Under the pieces are notes generated by a model that was given only the letters and a program-made list of their open reading frames with translations, searched no databases and was not told the origin of the DNA. This document shows, in pieces, positions 21,767 to 35,143 of a stretch of 64,000 nucleotides of DNA (position 1 is the stretch's first letter; the number at the start of each line of letters is the position of its first letter). A program made the translations under genes and the position numbers. Origin of the DNA: Neurospora intermedia (taxonomy: Eukaryota; Ascomycota; Sordariomycetes; Sordariales; Sordariaceae); assembly GCA_037102815.1 (NCBI GenBank), contig BTPP01000002.1, positions 5,828,001 through 5,892,000 of the forward strand. Reading direction: 5' to 3'.

Positions 21767-22111
21767 TCACTCCATAGTCCAATTGTGCTTAATCATCTCC
21801 AACGGCTTCATGCTCTTCTCCGCGACATGGCTCGTAGCCACAGCCGCTTTCTCAAGAGGCAAGTCGTGCTCGACGCGATGAACGGCGCGCTCAACAGGAG
21901 GTGTGATACGCTGGATGCCGCGCGCGACGGGGACGTGGTTCGTAAAGTAGTTGATGTTGCGCTCCCATCTGGGCGCCCACTTGGCCGTCGCCCGAGCCAC
22001 GCGCTCTTCGGCACCGGGGATGCCCATGGCGAGCGGGGCGAGCGTGCCGACGCCGGCAGCGCCGAAGAAGATGTACTCGGTCATACCGGCGGCAGGGATA
22101 CGGACGACCAT
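21767..22111 (-). CDS. Small conserved-looking single-helix membrane protein, function unknown
   Basis: A single exon encodes 114 residues. The ATG at 22111 has a strong fungal context (atcaaaATGGtc). After a short head (MVVRIPAAGMTEY) comes one hydrophobic segment, IFFGAAGVGTLAPLAMG (about residues 14-30). A basic/amphipathic region follows (AKWAPRWERNINYFTNHVP) and then a charged tail. Size, a single helix near the N-terminus and the basic matrix-like remainder resemble small mitochondrial inner-membrane or respiratory accessory proteins, but I do not recognise the family and assign no function. The gene is divergent from rlp24. The codon use and composition look genuine, and the protein is uninterrupted next to the RIP-mutated element. 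Confidence 0.7.
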   Translation of the reverse strand: MVVRIPAAGMTEYIFFGAAGVGTLAPLAMGIPGAEERVARATAKWAPRWERNINYFTNHVPVARGIQRITPPVERAVHRVEHDLPLEKAAVATSHVAEKSMKPLEMIKHNWTME

Positions 22112-24374
22112 TTTGATGGTTGTTTTGGGAGGCTTGTTCGTTTGAGGGGAGATGCTGTGGTTGGGTTAGTGGGTTGTGTCGAGTGAGGGTAAATGTGGTG
22201 TTGAGGGAAGATGAGGCAGTGACGTGTGTGTGATGGTGAGCAGAGTAGATGCAGTTGTTGGAGGAAAGGAAGAGATGACAGTTCTGATGACCGCGTATGA
22301 AGTCTTGTCATCTAGGGATGATGTTCAGAGGAGTGATCACCAAGTGGATCACAGACGTACCTCTAGTTGTAGTTGAATGTCCTTTGCTTGATCAGCAGTT
22401 GATTCTGTACTCTTCGAGTGTTATAGGTTGCTCTTTACTCATGTGTCTAAACAAGTCTATGAAACAAGGATGAGTGTTCTCTCCAGGTGCCACATGAAGA
22501 GGAAGCAGATATATAACGAGTGGGAGAGACGGGAGTCCCCTTTATGTGGTAGAGATGGGAACCACGACAGCAAGCATGCAGGTATTGTTACTGCTTGTTA
22601 GACTGTCAGGGTCCTGGTGGTGGTTTTCCCTCCTTCTCCATGCAGTGTCCCTAACTCGATGCCATCTTTTTGGGGGGAGATGCCCAAGCCTTGACCTCCT
22701 GTCGTGGCACTTCCCCTCCCCGGTTTGCCTTGCAGCAAGTGGATGGTTCAGACAGGAAGCCGCCGCTCACCTCCGCCTTTCTCGCCTGCACCTCCTCCAC
22801 TTCTTCCTCTGTTGTGAGCAGGTAGTTACAGTACCTCATGTCTAACGGCTTCTCGAGACATGGAACCGTCTGGCTGAGGCATGGTGTAACCCAGAATTGA
22901 GCGGGGTAGGAGTGGCAGGCAATATCCAAACTCCAATCATCTCGTGTGGCTGGACGTCACTTTTGTATCACAGCGGCTCGTCTGTGAGTCCCGTTGTCTG
23001 ATATTGTAATGTATAATGGCACCACGGAGCGAGGAGTGGTCCGGTGCGCGTGTGCTGTGGCTGGGGGAGGAACCAGTATTGGGTTTGTAATTATGAACCA
23101 TCGCATACAAGAATGCAACACGTTGGATACTGAAAATTGCGAGATGCCACGGGATGATTACCGACGCGGAATTGGAAAGAGATATCGATATCTTCACTTT
23201 CCTACTGCTTGTATCAGGAAAGAACGATTTCGGGGACCCTTACTGTCGCAGGGCAGGAGCTAGTCTGGTGGAGCCTCAGGGGAATCTGACTCCACTTTTG
23301 ACGCTTTCCCCGGATTTCGTCCCCGCATTTTTGAGTTAGCGTTGTGGATCTGATGGGGCTCTCGGTCAGCACCCGACCTCAACTGTGAGTGAGACGGAAG
23401 GAGCACTGTGATTGGGGCAGGAGTGAGGTAAGTCAATTGCACTTCAATCTGAGACGGGAATTCAGAGCAAAAAAGTGTCAAGGAAGGCCTCTTTTTTTTC
23501 GTCTTCTTGTTCAAAGTCTTGTCACCTTCAACAGACACTGGCGCGACGGAGACTCGAACACGGCAGCCCTCGCATACTGCCGAGCTTCCATCACAGGTCT
23601 CGATCATTGTGCAACATGGCAGACAATTCAATATCCGATTTCGCCACGGCCTTCGAAAAGAACTTGAAGCTTAGCCACTCGAATCGGCTCTTCAGACATA
23701 GCACACTTGCAATCACAAACACCGATGAAACCCGGTGTTGAACTTCGTAGAGGGTGTCAGACTCTGATAATCGGCAGTAACTGATGAGGGAGACTGAACC
23801 TTGTTGCAGAGTGAAGAGGTTGTGAGCTCAACAAGTAATGGATTTATAGGGGAATATACTCATTCGGAAAAAGTAAAAACGCCCATTGAGTTGAGCATCA
23901 TGGTCTTCGCTTGTCGAGAGAGAATAGAAACTACCACTAAGCAGCCGCAATTGCCGGCTCATCAGCATCAAGGAGTCGGTCACAAGGAATCGGTCACAAG
24001 GAACCATTCAAGTCAAGTCAATAAGGGACACATGCAGCCATCCTCTGAAGGGCTTTTGTTGCTGTTTTGGCTGAGCCAAGAGAAAAGAAACATCTGGGCT
24101 GGCGCATAGGCATTTTCAACCCTAACCCGAACCTCATCGGCCGATAACACGATAGCGCTAAGATAAGCCAAGCGTCCCCTCCGCCCCACTTTACTTTTCC
24201 AACACCGACATCCAGAAATTTTCAGAAGCGGCGCCCTGGACCGTTTCGCTGTTGTTGACTTTGTTGCTTGCTTCCCCCTCCCCTCCCCCCCGAACAGACA
24301 ACGAGCCCATCCTCACCCGGCTCGCTGCTTCTCCTCAACCACCACCACCACAACCACCCATATAACCCGTCAAG
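22112..24374. other. Divergent intergenic region upstream of rlp24
   Basis: This is 2.26 kb between divergent genes. Its open frames are short, with no recognisable protein. The last 100 bases before 24375 are C/A-rich (CCACCACCACCACAACCACC), consistent with the 5' UTR of rlp24. Confidence 0.55.
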
Positions 24375-25141
24375 ATGCGTGTCGATCCCTGTTTCTTTTG
24401 CGGCCGTCCGGCCTGGCCCTCCAAGGGCATTACCTTTATGCGTAACGATGGTATGTTCTTGTCTTACTTCAGTTCCCATCATCAGCCTAGGTCCCCATCA
24501 AGGCCAATTGCTAACCAGGGTACCTCAATGTTGCAGGCAAGTCCTTCCGCTTCTGCCGCTCCAAATGCCACAAGAACTTCAAGATGAAGCGCAACCCCCG
24601 CAAGCTCAAGTGGACCAAGGCCTACCGCAAGAACGCCGGCAAGGAGATGGTGGTCGACAGCACCCTGCAGTTCGCCGCCCGCCGCAACGTGCCCGTCCGC
24701 TACGACCGCGAGCTCTTCGCCAAGACGGTCAAGGCCATGGAGCGTATCTCGGAGATCCGCCAGCGCCGCGAGCGCATCTTCTACAAGCGCCGCATGGCCG
24801 GCAAGCGCGCCCGCGAGGTCGCCGCCGCCCGCAAGCTCGTTGCCGAGAACGAGCACCTCCTCCCGCGCCTGCGCGGTTCCGAGAAGAGGAGGCTGGCCGA
24901 GCTCGCCCAGGAGACGGGCCAGGACGTCGAGGAGCTCGAGCGCGAGGAGCTGGCCAAGAAGGCGGCCAGCAAGAAGACCAAGGCGTTTGGCGGCGAGGTC
25001 AAGAGGCTCCGTGTCAGGACAGACGGCGGCGTGGAAGAGATCTCGGAGCGCGTCGCTGGTGGAGGCTTGGTCGATGAGGAGGACGATGACGAGAACGATT
25101 TCGAGGACGTGGACGATGATGACGAGATGGATACCGACTGA
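24375..25141 (+). CDS. rlp24: Ribosome biogenesis protein Rlp24 (60S assembly factor)
   Basis: The exons are 24375-24450 and 24537-25141, giving 226 residues. The intron has a GTATGT donor and a TGCAG acceptor, in phase 1. The zinc-binding head has Cys6, Cys9, Cys32 and Cys36 (CFFC and CRSKC) as in the L24e fold, followed by [13 protein letters not shown] and [16 protein letters not shown], blocks shared by Rlp24. The tail is acidic ([19 protein letters not shown]), and the length exceeds ribosomal L24e, which excludes the ribosomal protein itself. Rlp24 occupies the L24 site on pre-60S particles in the nucleolus. In the cytoplasm the AAA-ATPase Drg1/Afg2 acts on its C-terminal part and L24 replaces it. 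Nop53, another 60S factor, lies 3.7 kb downstream on the same strand. Confidence 0.95.
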
Positions 25142-26489
25142 GCGCACGAGTCTCAGTAACTATTACTACCGCGACCACCACCACCACCATCAACCATCAC
25201 CACCATCACCAACACCGGAACCAGCCACCTCTTTTCTCGGGACCATTAGACGTTTGCTTTTTGGACGAACTTGCTCCCGCGGCTCTCGATACCCCTATGC
25301 GGGGAGGGTTTTGCTGTAATTGTCGGCGGCCCTTCCTCGCCACTGAGACCTGCTTAGTTGACACAAGCAACAAAGCTCAACTACGACGAACGGGTCTTGG
25401 TGTGAAAAGACGGAACGAACAAAAAGAGGGCAGGACAGACAGCAATTGGTTGACCAACAGCCAACACTCTAACTGTAAAAACAGTAAACTGTGGCTTTGG
25501 ACAGACAATCCTCCCCCGAGCGATGGCTGGCTGTTTTCGGGGCTTGCTTATACCCCTTGGCTTGCTTGGTTGGTTTGTTGTTGGTCGCTACAGGTCATTG
25601 GAAAGGATTTACATTCAGAACCATGGTTTTCGGGGGGGATCAATCACAGTCTACCTTTAGTAGCAAAGCATATTTTCGGTTTTATTGGAATCGGCGAATT
25701 TGGCGTTTAATAGACACGGGGAGACCCAAAATATGAAGTACTTGTTTGTTTTTCTTTCTGCCATGTCTTTCTTGTCTTGTTTATAGTAGTAATCCTCAGC
25801 AGTACTTTTCGACTCGACAAGTTACTCGTTCTCTGTCTCTGTCAACGTGACCTCTGTTGTAGCTCGAGACCTGACTGACTATCCTAGCCAAGGATATATC
25901 CAAGGTCATCTTGGATTACCCGGTGGCTGATCCCATGCTGTCAGTCAGAGGGAACTCTAGACACATAAAAGACACAGTTGGTTCAAATCGGTAACTAGAT
26001 ACAAAGTATTATATCTTTTATCATTTGTATTATTATATAAGCGTTAAGACCCAACCAAACCAAACCAACCCCTTCCTTCGCATGCTAATGCTCCGATCGC
26101 CTTGCTTGAGCCAGCCAGCCAAACCGTAAGCACAAAGCACAGCCAAGTTTCTCATTATAGTTTGCTTCCCCGTTTGTCAGGTTGTCTAGCCCACCCACCT
26201 CTATTTCCCTCCCCCCCACCCCCATCATCATCATGTTCCATCTCATTCTCTCATCATATATTTACCCCATTACATCGTTAACCTCGTTAACATCGTCAAC
26301 ATGATCGTCATCCCCATTGCTGTCTTCTTCCCCTTAACTTCTTCCCCTTAACTTCCTCAGTATCCCCCTTTCCCCCTAGGAAGATGGGAGTGTCCCCACA
26401 CTGTGAACTTGTCCTGCCCCGGTCAGACCAGAGCAGAACAGACCAAACCGCACCAGGCCACCAGACCAGACCAGTCAGTCCAGTCAGTC
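25142..26489. other. Convergent 3' region of rlp24 and ypt6
   Basis: It holds CAC/ACC repeats just after the rlp24 stop (25170-25210), an AT-rich patch near 26000-26045 and a CCAGACCAGACCAG-type repeat at 26435-26480. I see no gene. Confidence 0.55.
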
Positions 26490-27644
<1,155 letters not shown>

Positions 27645-28808
27645 TGTGATGGATGTGTTTGCGGATTAACGGTATTTGGCGGGGTAGGTAGGTAGAGGTA
27701 GGTAGCTGAAGGTATTCGGAAACACGGTCAAGGGAAGGAAGCTTTCGGACTTTGGAGGAAGTGGTGGTGGTTAAGTGGCAGAAAGCTTAGTGTAGGCGGT
27801 CGGAGTTGGTCTAGAGTTATGGTAGGTGTCTGCTGGTCGAGGGAGGATACCTAAGGATCGAAGTGGAAGATGGACGGCGGCGGAGAGTTGCCGGAGACTG
27901 ATCATGCAGCGTTGAGTGGTCTCAGTGGTGCGACGGACGGGGCGTGGTGGCCGGGGGGTGGATGACAAGGGAGCTTTGGAGGACAATCGGGTCGGTGTTT
28001 GGGATCCAGTGGTCGGGGTCTCGTTGCCGACTTGGTTGCTGGGGTCTTTGCAGTCCGTCAGGTCTTCGTTTACCAAACAAAAATCGGGTCGAGAGTTGTT
28101 TTTATGAGAGTTGAAACTACAACGAAAGAGCAGAGAATATTTGAACATTTGATATAATTTTTGGCACCGATTAATTGATTGACCGACATTCCGTATGCAT
28201 ATGTGTACAGGTTTACATTTTTATTCAATTTTTATGCTTAAGTCCGAACAACAAAGTCTTTCTGCGACTTTTACTCTTTTCCTCACAGTCCGTCTTCTTC
28301 CCCGAAGCGGACTCATGCGAGAGAAAGGGGACCGCGCCAAGCGATCAGTGGAGGGAAACAGTGGCCGCCCGCCGCCTTTCTGCGCCCAGACAAATTCGAC
28401 ACTTCACTTGACCAAAAGGACCGAGACCATCCAATGGAAGCTTGGCGGCCATCATTGGATTTGTCCAGAGGCCGAGGCAGCTTGGGAGTCTGATTGGCTA
28501 ATTGCTCCAACTGCCAGCTGAGCACGGCTGGGGAAAGGAAGGGAAGCACTGGACGCTTGGTTGAAGTTGCTCTTCCCTGCCCTGTCTCTTTCTTATCTTA
28601 TCGGTGCCTCCTGTCGCCGCTGAAATTTTGAAGTTGCACACCCCACTGGACAGTTGGATTGACTGCAGAGGAGACCCCAGAATTCCAGGCGGTTTCGAGG
28701 TATCAATATTTCCAATTTCTTATCTGCCTCGAACCTCCGCCGACTTGTTGATTTCTTCGAGTCGTCCACCTAACATAACACAACACACCACCACACCACA
28801 TATCCAAA
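27645..28808. other. Divergent promoter region between ypt6 and nop53
   Basis: This is 1.16 kb between two divergent start codons. It probably holds both promoters and 5' UTRs. The nop53 leader near 28770-28805 is CAC/ACA-rich. I see no gene. Confidence 0.55.
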
Positions 28809-30243
28809 ATGCCCGTCCTAAAACCCTTGTCGGGCAATCCCGAAGCCCCCAAGCAATACAACCAACCGTCGAGAAAGGGCAAGAAGGCGTGGAGGAAGAA
28901 TGTCGACGTTACAGAGGTCGAGCAGGGTCTCGATGAGTTGAACGCCCAGATCATCAAGGGGTACGGCGCTCCTTCTATGATGCTTTGTATCACCAAAGAC
29001 ACCAATTGGTTGTTAACATGAATTATCGTACAACAGTGGTGTCATCGCCGAGAAAGCCTCCGAAGAACTCTTCGCCATCGACGTCAAGCCCGACACCGAA
29101 ATCGCCAAGAAGCTCCCCAAGCAGCTCAAGAAGCCCTTGAAGGCCGACGAGATCCTCGCCCAGCGCTCCGCCGTTCCCGCTGTCTCCCTCAAGAAGCGCC
29201 CGGCTTCTGAAACCTCCGGCAAGGTCACCGACGGCGTCCTGCCCTCCAAGCGCCTGCGGGCCACCTACGTCACCCAAAAGGAACTCAGCCGCCTGAAGCG
29301 CGTCGCCGACGGCCACCACACCACCACGGTCGAGGTCGTCGACGCCACCTTTGACGCCTGGGCCGACCCGGAGGAAGAGCAGAGGAAGAAGCAGCAGGCC
29401 GCGGAAACGTTCAACTTTTTGCCCAAGGTCGAGAAGCCCAAGGCGCCCAAGACGCTCACACAACAACCCATCTCCCTCGCCGCCACCGGCAAGCAGCTCC
29501 CCGCCGTTCCCAAACCCAAGGGCGACAAGTCGTACAACCCCGCCTTCACCGACTACTCGGAGCGTTACCAGGAGGAGCTGCGCAAGGCCGAGGAGGCCGA
29601 GCGGAAGCGGCTGGAGGAACTCGAGAAGGAGCGTCTCAAGGCCGAAGCGGCCGCCAAGTCGCGCGCCGAGGCCGAAGCCGCCGAGAAGCGCGCCGAGCTG
29701 TCGGAATGGGAGGATGATTCCGCCTGGGAAGGCGCCGAGAGCGACGCGGAAGGGTTGGCCAACAAGAAGAAGCGGCCGGAGCGCAAGACGCAAGCCCAGC
29801 GCAACAAGATCAAGCGCCGCAAGGCCGAGGAGCAGCGTCTGAAGCACGAGGCGGCCATCAAGAAGAGGGAGGCCGAGGCCGCGCGGGTCAAGCAGATTGC
29901 CAAGGAACTGGCCGAGAAGGAGAGGCAGCTTGCGCTCCAAAAAGCCGAATCCAACAACGCCGAGGATGATGATGCCAGTATTGAAGAGGATGACGATGTC
30001 GAGCTGCGTCGTAGGCAACTTGGCAAGTTCAAGTTGCCCGAGAAGGATCTGGAGCTGGTCCTGCCGGATGAGCTGCAGGATTCGCTGAGGTTGCTCAAGC
30101 CGGAGGGTAACTTATTGAAAGACAGGTACAGGAATATGTTGCTTAGAGGCAAGGTGGAGGCGAGGAGGCACATTCCCTTCAAGAAGCAGGCCAAGACGAA
30201 AGTCACGGAGAAGTGGACTTTCAAGGATTTCAATCTGGCTTAA
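28809..30243 (+). CDS. nop53: Ribosome biogenesis protein Nop53 (GLTSCR2 family)
   Basis: The exons are 28809-28960 and 29037-30243, giving 452 residues. The intron has a GTACGG donor and an ACAACAG acceptor, in phase 2, joining NAQIIKG to GVIAEKASEELFAID. The N-terminus has QPSRKGKKAWRKNVDV, a conserved Nop53 block. Later come KTQAQRNKIKRRKAEEQ, long charged coiled-coil stretches rich in Lys/Glu/Arg/Ala, and a C-terminus with LPEKDLELVLPDELQDSLRLLKPEG-type sequence and a final KWTFKDFNLA, again typical of the family. Nop53 works in the nucleolus and nucleus on pre-60S particles, where it recruits the Mtr4-exosome for 5.8S/ITS2 processing. The strongly biased codons leave a 331-codon antisense open frame that is not a gene. 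Confidence 0.93.
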
Positions 30244-30740
30244 GCGGCTCGGCTGGGTTCAAGTTTTGGGGCTTTACGGACACATATACATTTTCGGATT
30301 TGTTGGTAATTGTTTTTCCTTTCATAAAATATTCCCTTTCGGTTTTGGTCAGTACGTTTATCATGTGTATATTGGCGTTCACGGTTCTTTCACTTGGTCT
30401 TCAGTGCAATAAAAGGTTGGAACATTCAAAGTGGTCCTACGCTCGCGTCCTTGTCTTTCAAGTATTGTAGTGATATGGGATGACATGGATGTCTTCACAC
30501 CCGCCCGTTAATAGGCCAGAACATACGTAGTGACAGGATATTACTTCTTATTCACATTATCTACAACCAAAAACCTAACTGGATATCTTTTCCCACCACC
30601 CTACCCAAACACACACTCATCACGCTTCCCAACTCCTAGTCTGTCTATTACATTACTACCTTATACACCTCTCTCCCTATCTCCCTGTTCCATTTCCACT
30701 CCCTCCCTACCTAGGTAATCTCCCCTCACACCACACTCCC
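30244..30740. other. Convergent 3' region of nop53 and the beta-adaptin gene
   Basis: About 500 bp, with T-rich sequence after nop53 and a CT-rich block (30590-30740) before the adaptin stop. It is likely 3' UTR sequence. Confidence 0.55.
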
Positions 30741-33345
30741 TCACAACAACAAATCCCCCTGCGCCCCATTCATCCCTCCCATACCATTCATTCCCCCCAT
30801 CCCCGGCTGGTACGCCGAGCTCTGACTGACCACGTACCCCTGTCCATACCCATAATGTCCCGCATCCCCACCAAAACTGTCGCCCGGCTGCTGTATCTGC
30901 ATCTGCCTCATCTGCTGCGCAAAGTACGCATCCGCATCATTAACCGCCGCCTGCTGGTTCGCTTGCTGCGTGAAGTACGCGTCCGCATCATGTACCGCTT
31001 GAGCCAAGTTCCCTCCTTGTTGACTTTGATTGTTGTTGGCAGAAGAAGGAGGAGCAGGTCGGGACCCAGGCACGCGGGGATCAAAGTCGGACGGTTGGTG
31101 GCCTTGGCCAAACTGGGAGAGGGATTTGGGGTTAGGCAGTTGGTGGGCTGTTGCGTAATCGAGGTAGTCGGGGCGTTGGAGGCACGGGGAGTCGGGAAGT
31201 TTGCGCGGACGGGCGTTGCGGAAGACGGTTTGCACGGGCTTGAGGTAAACGGTGGCGAGGGTGCCGACGTTGAGACACATTTCCTCGAGGGTGACGGGGT
31301 CGAGACGCTCCGACTCGGCGGTGATGGCGGGCTTCTCGCCCATGACGATGCGCTTGGCGGATTCCATGTCGGTGGAGAGGAGACGCCAGTACATGTAGGC
31401 GCGGTCGCGGAGGTCGGGGTTGTCGGTTTCTTCGGTGGCCCACTTGAGCACGCGCGGGACGAGGTCCTGGCCTTTGGTGGGTCGTTGGATGAAGAGCTTG
31501 ACGGTTGCTGTGAGTAGGGCGAGCTGGACTTCGACGGGCTCTTCGGCGAAGGAGTACAAAAAGTCCTCGAGGAGCGCGTCCGAGTTCTCGATGCGCGAGG
31601 CGTACTGGCCGATGACCCATACCATGGCTGCTTTGGCTTCCGGTTCGTCGAGCGAGTCCAGATGCTCGCAGAGGGTGCCGATGATGGACTCGTACTGGTT
31701 CGGGTACTTGCGAAAGATATTGCGGATTACGACGGTGGCTTCTTGCACAATGTAGGTGACCTTTGTGGAGACCAGTTCGAGCAGCAGGTTAATGCATCGC
31801 TTGGCCGCTGGCTCAATCTTAATGGCCAGCTTGCCGATGGCGCGGACAGCCTTGCGGACAAAGTGGACGTCAATTTCGGTGGCGTATTCGCGGAGTTCCG
31901 TCAAGACTTCGTCAATGTTCTTCTCGTTGGCGAGCATAAAGATGAGCTCGAGCTTGGTGACCTTGACGTAGATGGGGTCGTTGTACTTGCAGAAGAAGAC
32001 GCGGATGTCGTTGCGGAGGACTTCGGGGCGGCGTTGGAGGATGAGGAGGGCATTGCGCAGGGCGAGATATTGCACTTCAGGACCCTTGGCGAGGAGGGTG
32101 ACTAGTGGTGGGGAGAGTTTCCGGCAGAGGGCGGAGATCTGCTTTTGGTCGGAGATGTAGTTCATGAGGTAAAGGATTACGCGGATACAGGTGAGGACTA
32201 CCGAGGAGTTGGAGTGTGAGAGGCGTGGGGCGATACGCTCGGCCAAAAGGAGAGCCTCGCCGGATTCTTGGGGGATATAAGACATGAGGGCTTCGAGGAT
32301 GTAGGTTTGGCCCCATCTGGTGGGTGTTGTTAGTAAACTGTATTATGGCTGGGAAAAGATGGGGATAGCCTACTCGGAGCAGTCGGCCAGAATGGCAACC
32401 ATCTTGGAGGCATTGCTGTAGTCGATAGTGAGTTTGATAGCATCACTCCTCTCCCAGATATCCATCAAGCTCGCCAGGGCGCTGGCCACCACTGTCGGGT
32501 TGTCGTCTCTCAAGAGGTTGTTGAGTCTGTCGATAAGGTCCGAAGCCTCAACCATGTGTCTATCGTGATCGTAGAGCTTGGCCACGCAGAAAGCCGCCGT
32601 CTTGCGAACGTAGGGGTCGATATCGCGGAGCAGGTGCTTAACTAGTGGTACGGTAGCCTCGACGAACTCGCGCACGTGGATATAAGACATGGTCCGTAGG
32701 GCGAGGGCGCGCACCAGGGGGTTTGGATCTTCCATGTCCTGGTCTTCTGTTAGTGACTGACTATATCGCACAACAATGGGTTAATGTGATGATGACTTAC
32801 ATGCTCCAGAACCGGAATTGCTTTTACCGCAATCTCTGGCTTCATCCTCGCATAATTGACCAGATACAAGAAGCACATCTTTTTGATTTCCAAGCTCTGG
32901 ATGGCCATACAGGCAACAATATCGGGAAACAAGCCGACCATGTCATTGTTACTCATGGTCATGTTGGCGACAATCTTCTTGAGGGCAATCTTCTTTTGTG
33001 TAAAGTTCTTGTCCTTCTTGCTGCCGCTGTTCAGCTCGAGGCGTAGTTCAGCTACTTTGCCCTGTCGAGTCTGTGGTAAGCTAATGTTCGGCGGGATAGG
33101 GTATGCTACAAACATGGTGGCGGTGATCATTGCGGTCATCAAGGTTCGCGATGTCGAGGAGAAACAAACAAGCAAGCAAGGGAGGGGGGAGATACAGGAA
33201 GGAAGCTGAGCTGGGGTGGTGGATGGGAGGGGTGGTGGTGGTAGACAAAGCAACGGCATATCCCGAGCAGCGTAACATGTGTAATGATATTTCATCTTAC
33301 CCTCGCGAACAGCTTGGAGTCTCCTCCTCCTTGTGCGGCTGACAT
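30741..33345 (-). CDS. apl1: Beta-adaptin, AP-2 type (Apl1-like)
   Basis: The four exons are 33345-33301, 33061-32801, 32738-32374 and 32316-30741, giving 748 residues. The introns have GTAAGA, GTAAGT and GTAGGC donors and all close in frame. The start [25 protein letters not shown] is followed by adaptin HEAT-type repeats ([27 protein letters not shown]). This is the trunk of beta subunits. The KLFAR head and [20 protein letters not shown] favour AP-2 over AP-1, but AP-1 cannot be fully excluded without alignment. AP-2 links cargo and PIP2 to endocytic coats at the plasma membrane and supports polar growth of hyphae. The C-terminus is a Gln/Gly/Met-rich linker with two DADAYF-QQ repeats, ending GDLLL. 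The appendage (ear) domain of animal beta subunits is absent, as in other fungal AP-2 beta chains. Confidence 0.85.
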
Positions 33346-34447
33346 GTTGTTGGCTGCTTGTTGAGTATGGTATTATCGTCCACAACCTCCTCACAACTAT
33401 TCCTGTTTTGGTCGATTCGAACCCGGTGCCGATGAAAATAGGTTCGATATCGACAAAATGGACGAATGGCAAACGAGCTCGGCGCGGGCGTAAGGTGTGA
33501 TGGGTGGTGTGCTAGGCAAGAAAATGCCCCTCTTGCTCTGGAACACAATGATATGTTTTTGCGATATCGTCGAGTCGAGAACAGCCAACCAATGTACAAC
33601 AGATGAAACAGGGTGTCACAGGCACTCTTTCTGCTGCTTGTCCTCCTCTTTATTTTGTAACTTCGAAGTCGAGGCAGATAATCCAATGTCCGTCGCGAGA
33701 AAGTTCCCGAGTGTTGGAGTACTAATGGAGGTAATTGTCGTCGAAGAAGGATCGCGATGTTCGTCGTCGTCGTCGTCCTTGTCGTCGTCACTCTTCTCGG
33801 TAGGCTCGGTGAAGATCTGTTCCGGCGCAAACCACGACCCTCCACTTTTTGTTGCTGTACTGTACGTAGTTGATCGGAATGAAACAGCCTCCTAGTCTTC
33901 AAACAAAACTCCAACGAGCCAGACAGACAACGAAAAAAGAGGATGTTCTGTTCAAATCTTGACTCGCCGGGGGAAACGATGGAAAATAATATGGAATGGT
34001 TCTGTTCACCGGTCAGGTTGGGGCGTCCCCTGAACCGTCGTGTCGATTAATTACGGCACCTCCTGGTCAGCGATCGCGGACCCTGCAGAACCTGGACCTG
34101 CCGCTTTGGTGCCGTCAACACTGAACGCCCACTGGACGACGCCTTCTGCCAGTGAACGACTGGCACGCTTCAGTGGAGCTTGGTAGCATCATCAACAGCG
34201 CACGGTCCCCACCACTCAGCGGCCAGCGTGGGGAAGCGGCTCAACGAGTGGGGCCCTGTCTCAGTCCCCCTCAGAGACCGAAGTGGAAGTCAGGGACGGG
34301 ACAGCTACCGAAGCACGGACTCCATCGCGTACACTACCTCTACACTACACTACACGTTGGGCGTCATCGCAATACCAACTTCCACCTACTTCCCATCACC
34401 AATATTTCTACTTTCTGTGGACGATACATACATTCACAACGCCCGCC
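33346..34447. other. Divergent promoter region between the adaptin gene and emc4
   Basis: This is 1.1 kb. It contains a CGT/CGA trinucleotide run (33760-33795) and CTACACTACACTACAC sequence at 34338-34354, a motif seen in several 5' flanks in this window. I see no gene. Confidence 0.55.
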
Positions 34448-35143
34448 ATGACAGACCTCAAACCCACTACCGACCCCGCCCCCAGATGGGTAACCGACCT
34501 CGCCAACCCTCCGCCTCACAAGTCCAAGCCTGCCAGCATCCCCGATCCCCCAGGCTACTCGTCGCAAGCCGTGTCCGGTCCTTCCAAGGCAAGCAACAAC
34601 TCCCTATATTCACACATGATAGACCTTCCCCGCTAACATGTTTGCCCCCCCTACAGAAGAAGGATGTCTCCCGCCCCGCCCCCCGCGAACAACCCTCCCC
34701 CGAAAAGATGGACCAGCTCAAGCTCAAAAAGGCCTGGGAAGTCGCCCTCGCGCCCGCCAAGAACCTGCCCATGACTCTCATCATGATGTACATGTCCGGC
34801 AACTCGCTCCAGATCTTCAGCATCATGATGGTGTTTATGGCCTTCAAGAACCCCATCATGGGCTTGTTGTCGACCAACCAGGCCTTTGAGCGATTCGAGA
34901 CGGACAGCAACCGGGGGTCTATCTTGCAGGTGAAGGCGGCCTATGTGCTGATGCAGGTGTTGGCGCTGGCGGTGGGTGTGTGGAAGATAAATAGCATGGG
35001 ACTACTACCGTAAGTTATACTGGGGGAGAGTGTGGAAAAACAAAGGCTAACGTGGTGGATACAGGACAACGAGATCCGACTGGCTTGCTTGGGAAGTGCG
35101 TAGGGAACCGCTGGAACATGCTGTACCAGCATTGTCGTTATGA
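34448..35143 (+). CDS. emc4: ER membrane protein complex subunit 4 (EMC4)
   Basis: The three exons are 34448-34588, 34657-35009 and 35065-35143, giving 190 residues. Exon 2 encodes KLKKAWEVALAPAKNLPM, MYMSGNSLQIFSIMMVFMAFKNPI and LLSTNQAFERFETD, the conserved EMC4 (DUF1077) core. There are two hydrophobic segments, about residues 78-103 and 135-158. The C-terminus, TTRSDWLAWEVRREP, is the usual family ending. EMC inserts tail-anchored and multi-pass proteins into the ER membrane. Intron 1 uses a GC donor (AAG|GCAAGC) with a CTACAG acceptor. A GT alternative inside the exon (GCC|GTGTCC) would also keep frame but has a poor donor and would drop nine residues. Intron 2 has a canonical GTAAGT donor. 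The N-terminal region before the core is Pro-rich and probably cytosolic. Confidence 0.92.

Noticed and set aside
23525-23600. Possible tRNA on the minus strand (TTCGAGTCT-like box)
   Set aside because: The T-stem pairs poorly and no matching acceptor or D arm can be formed.
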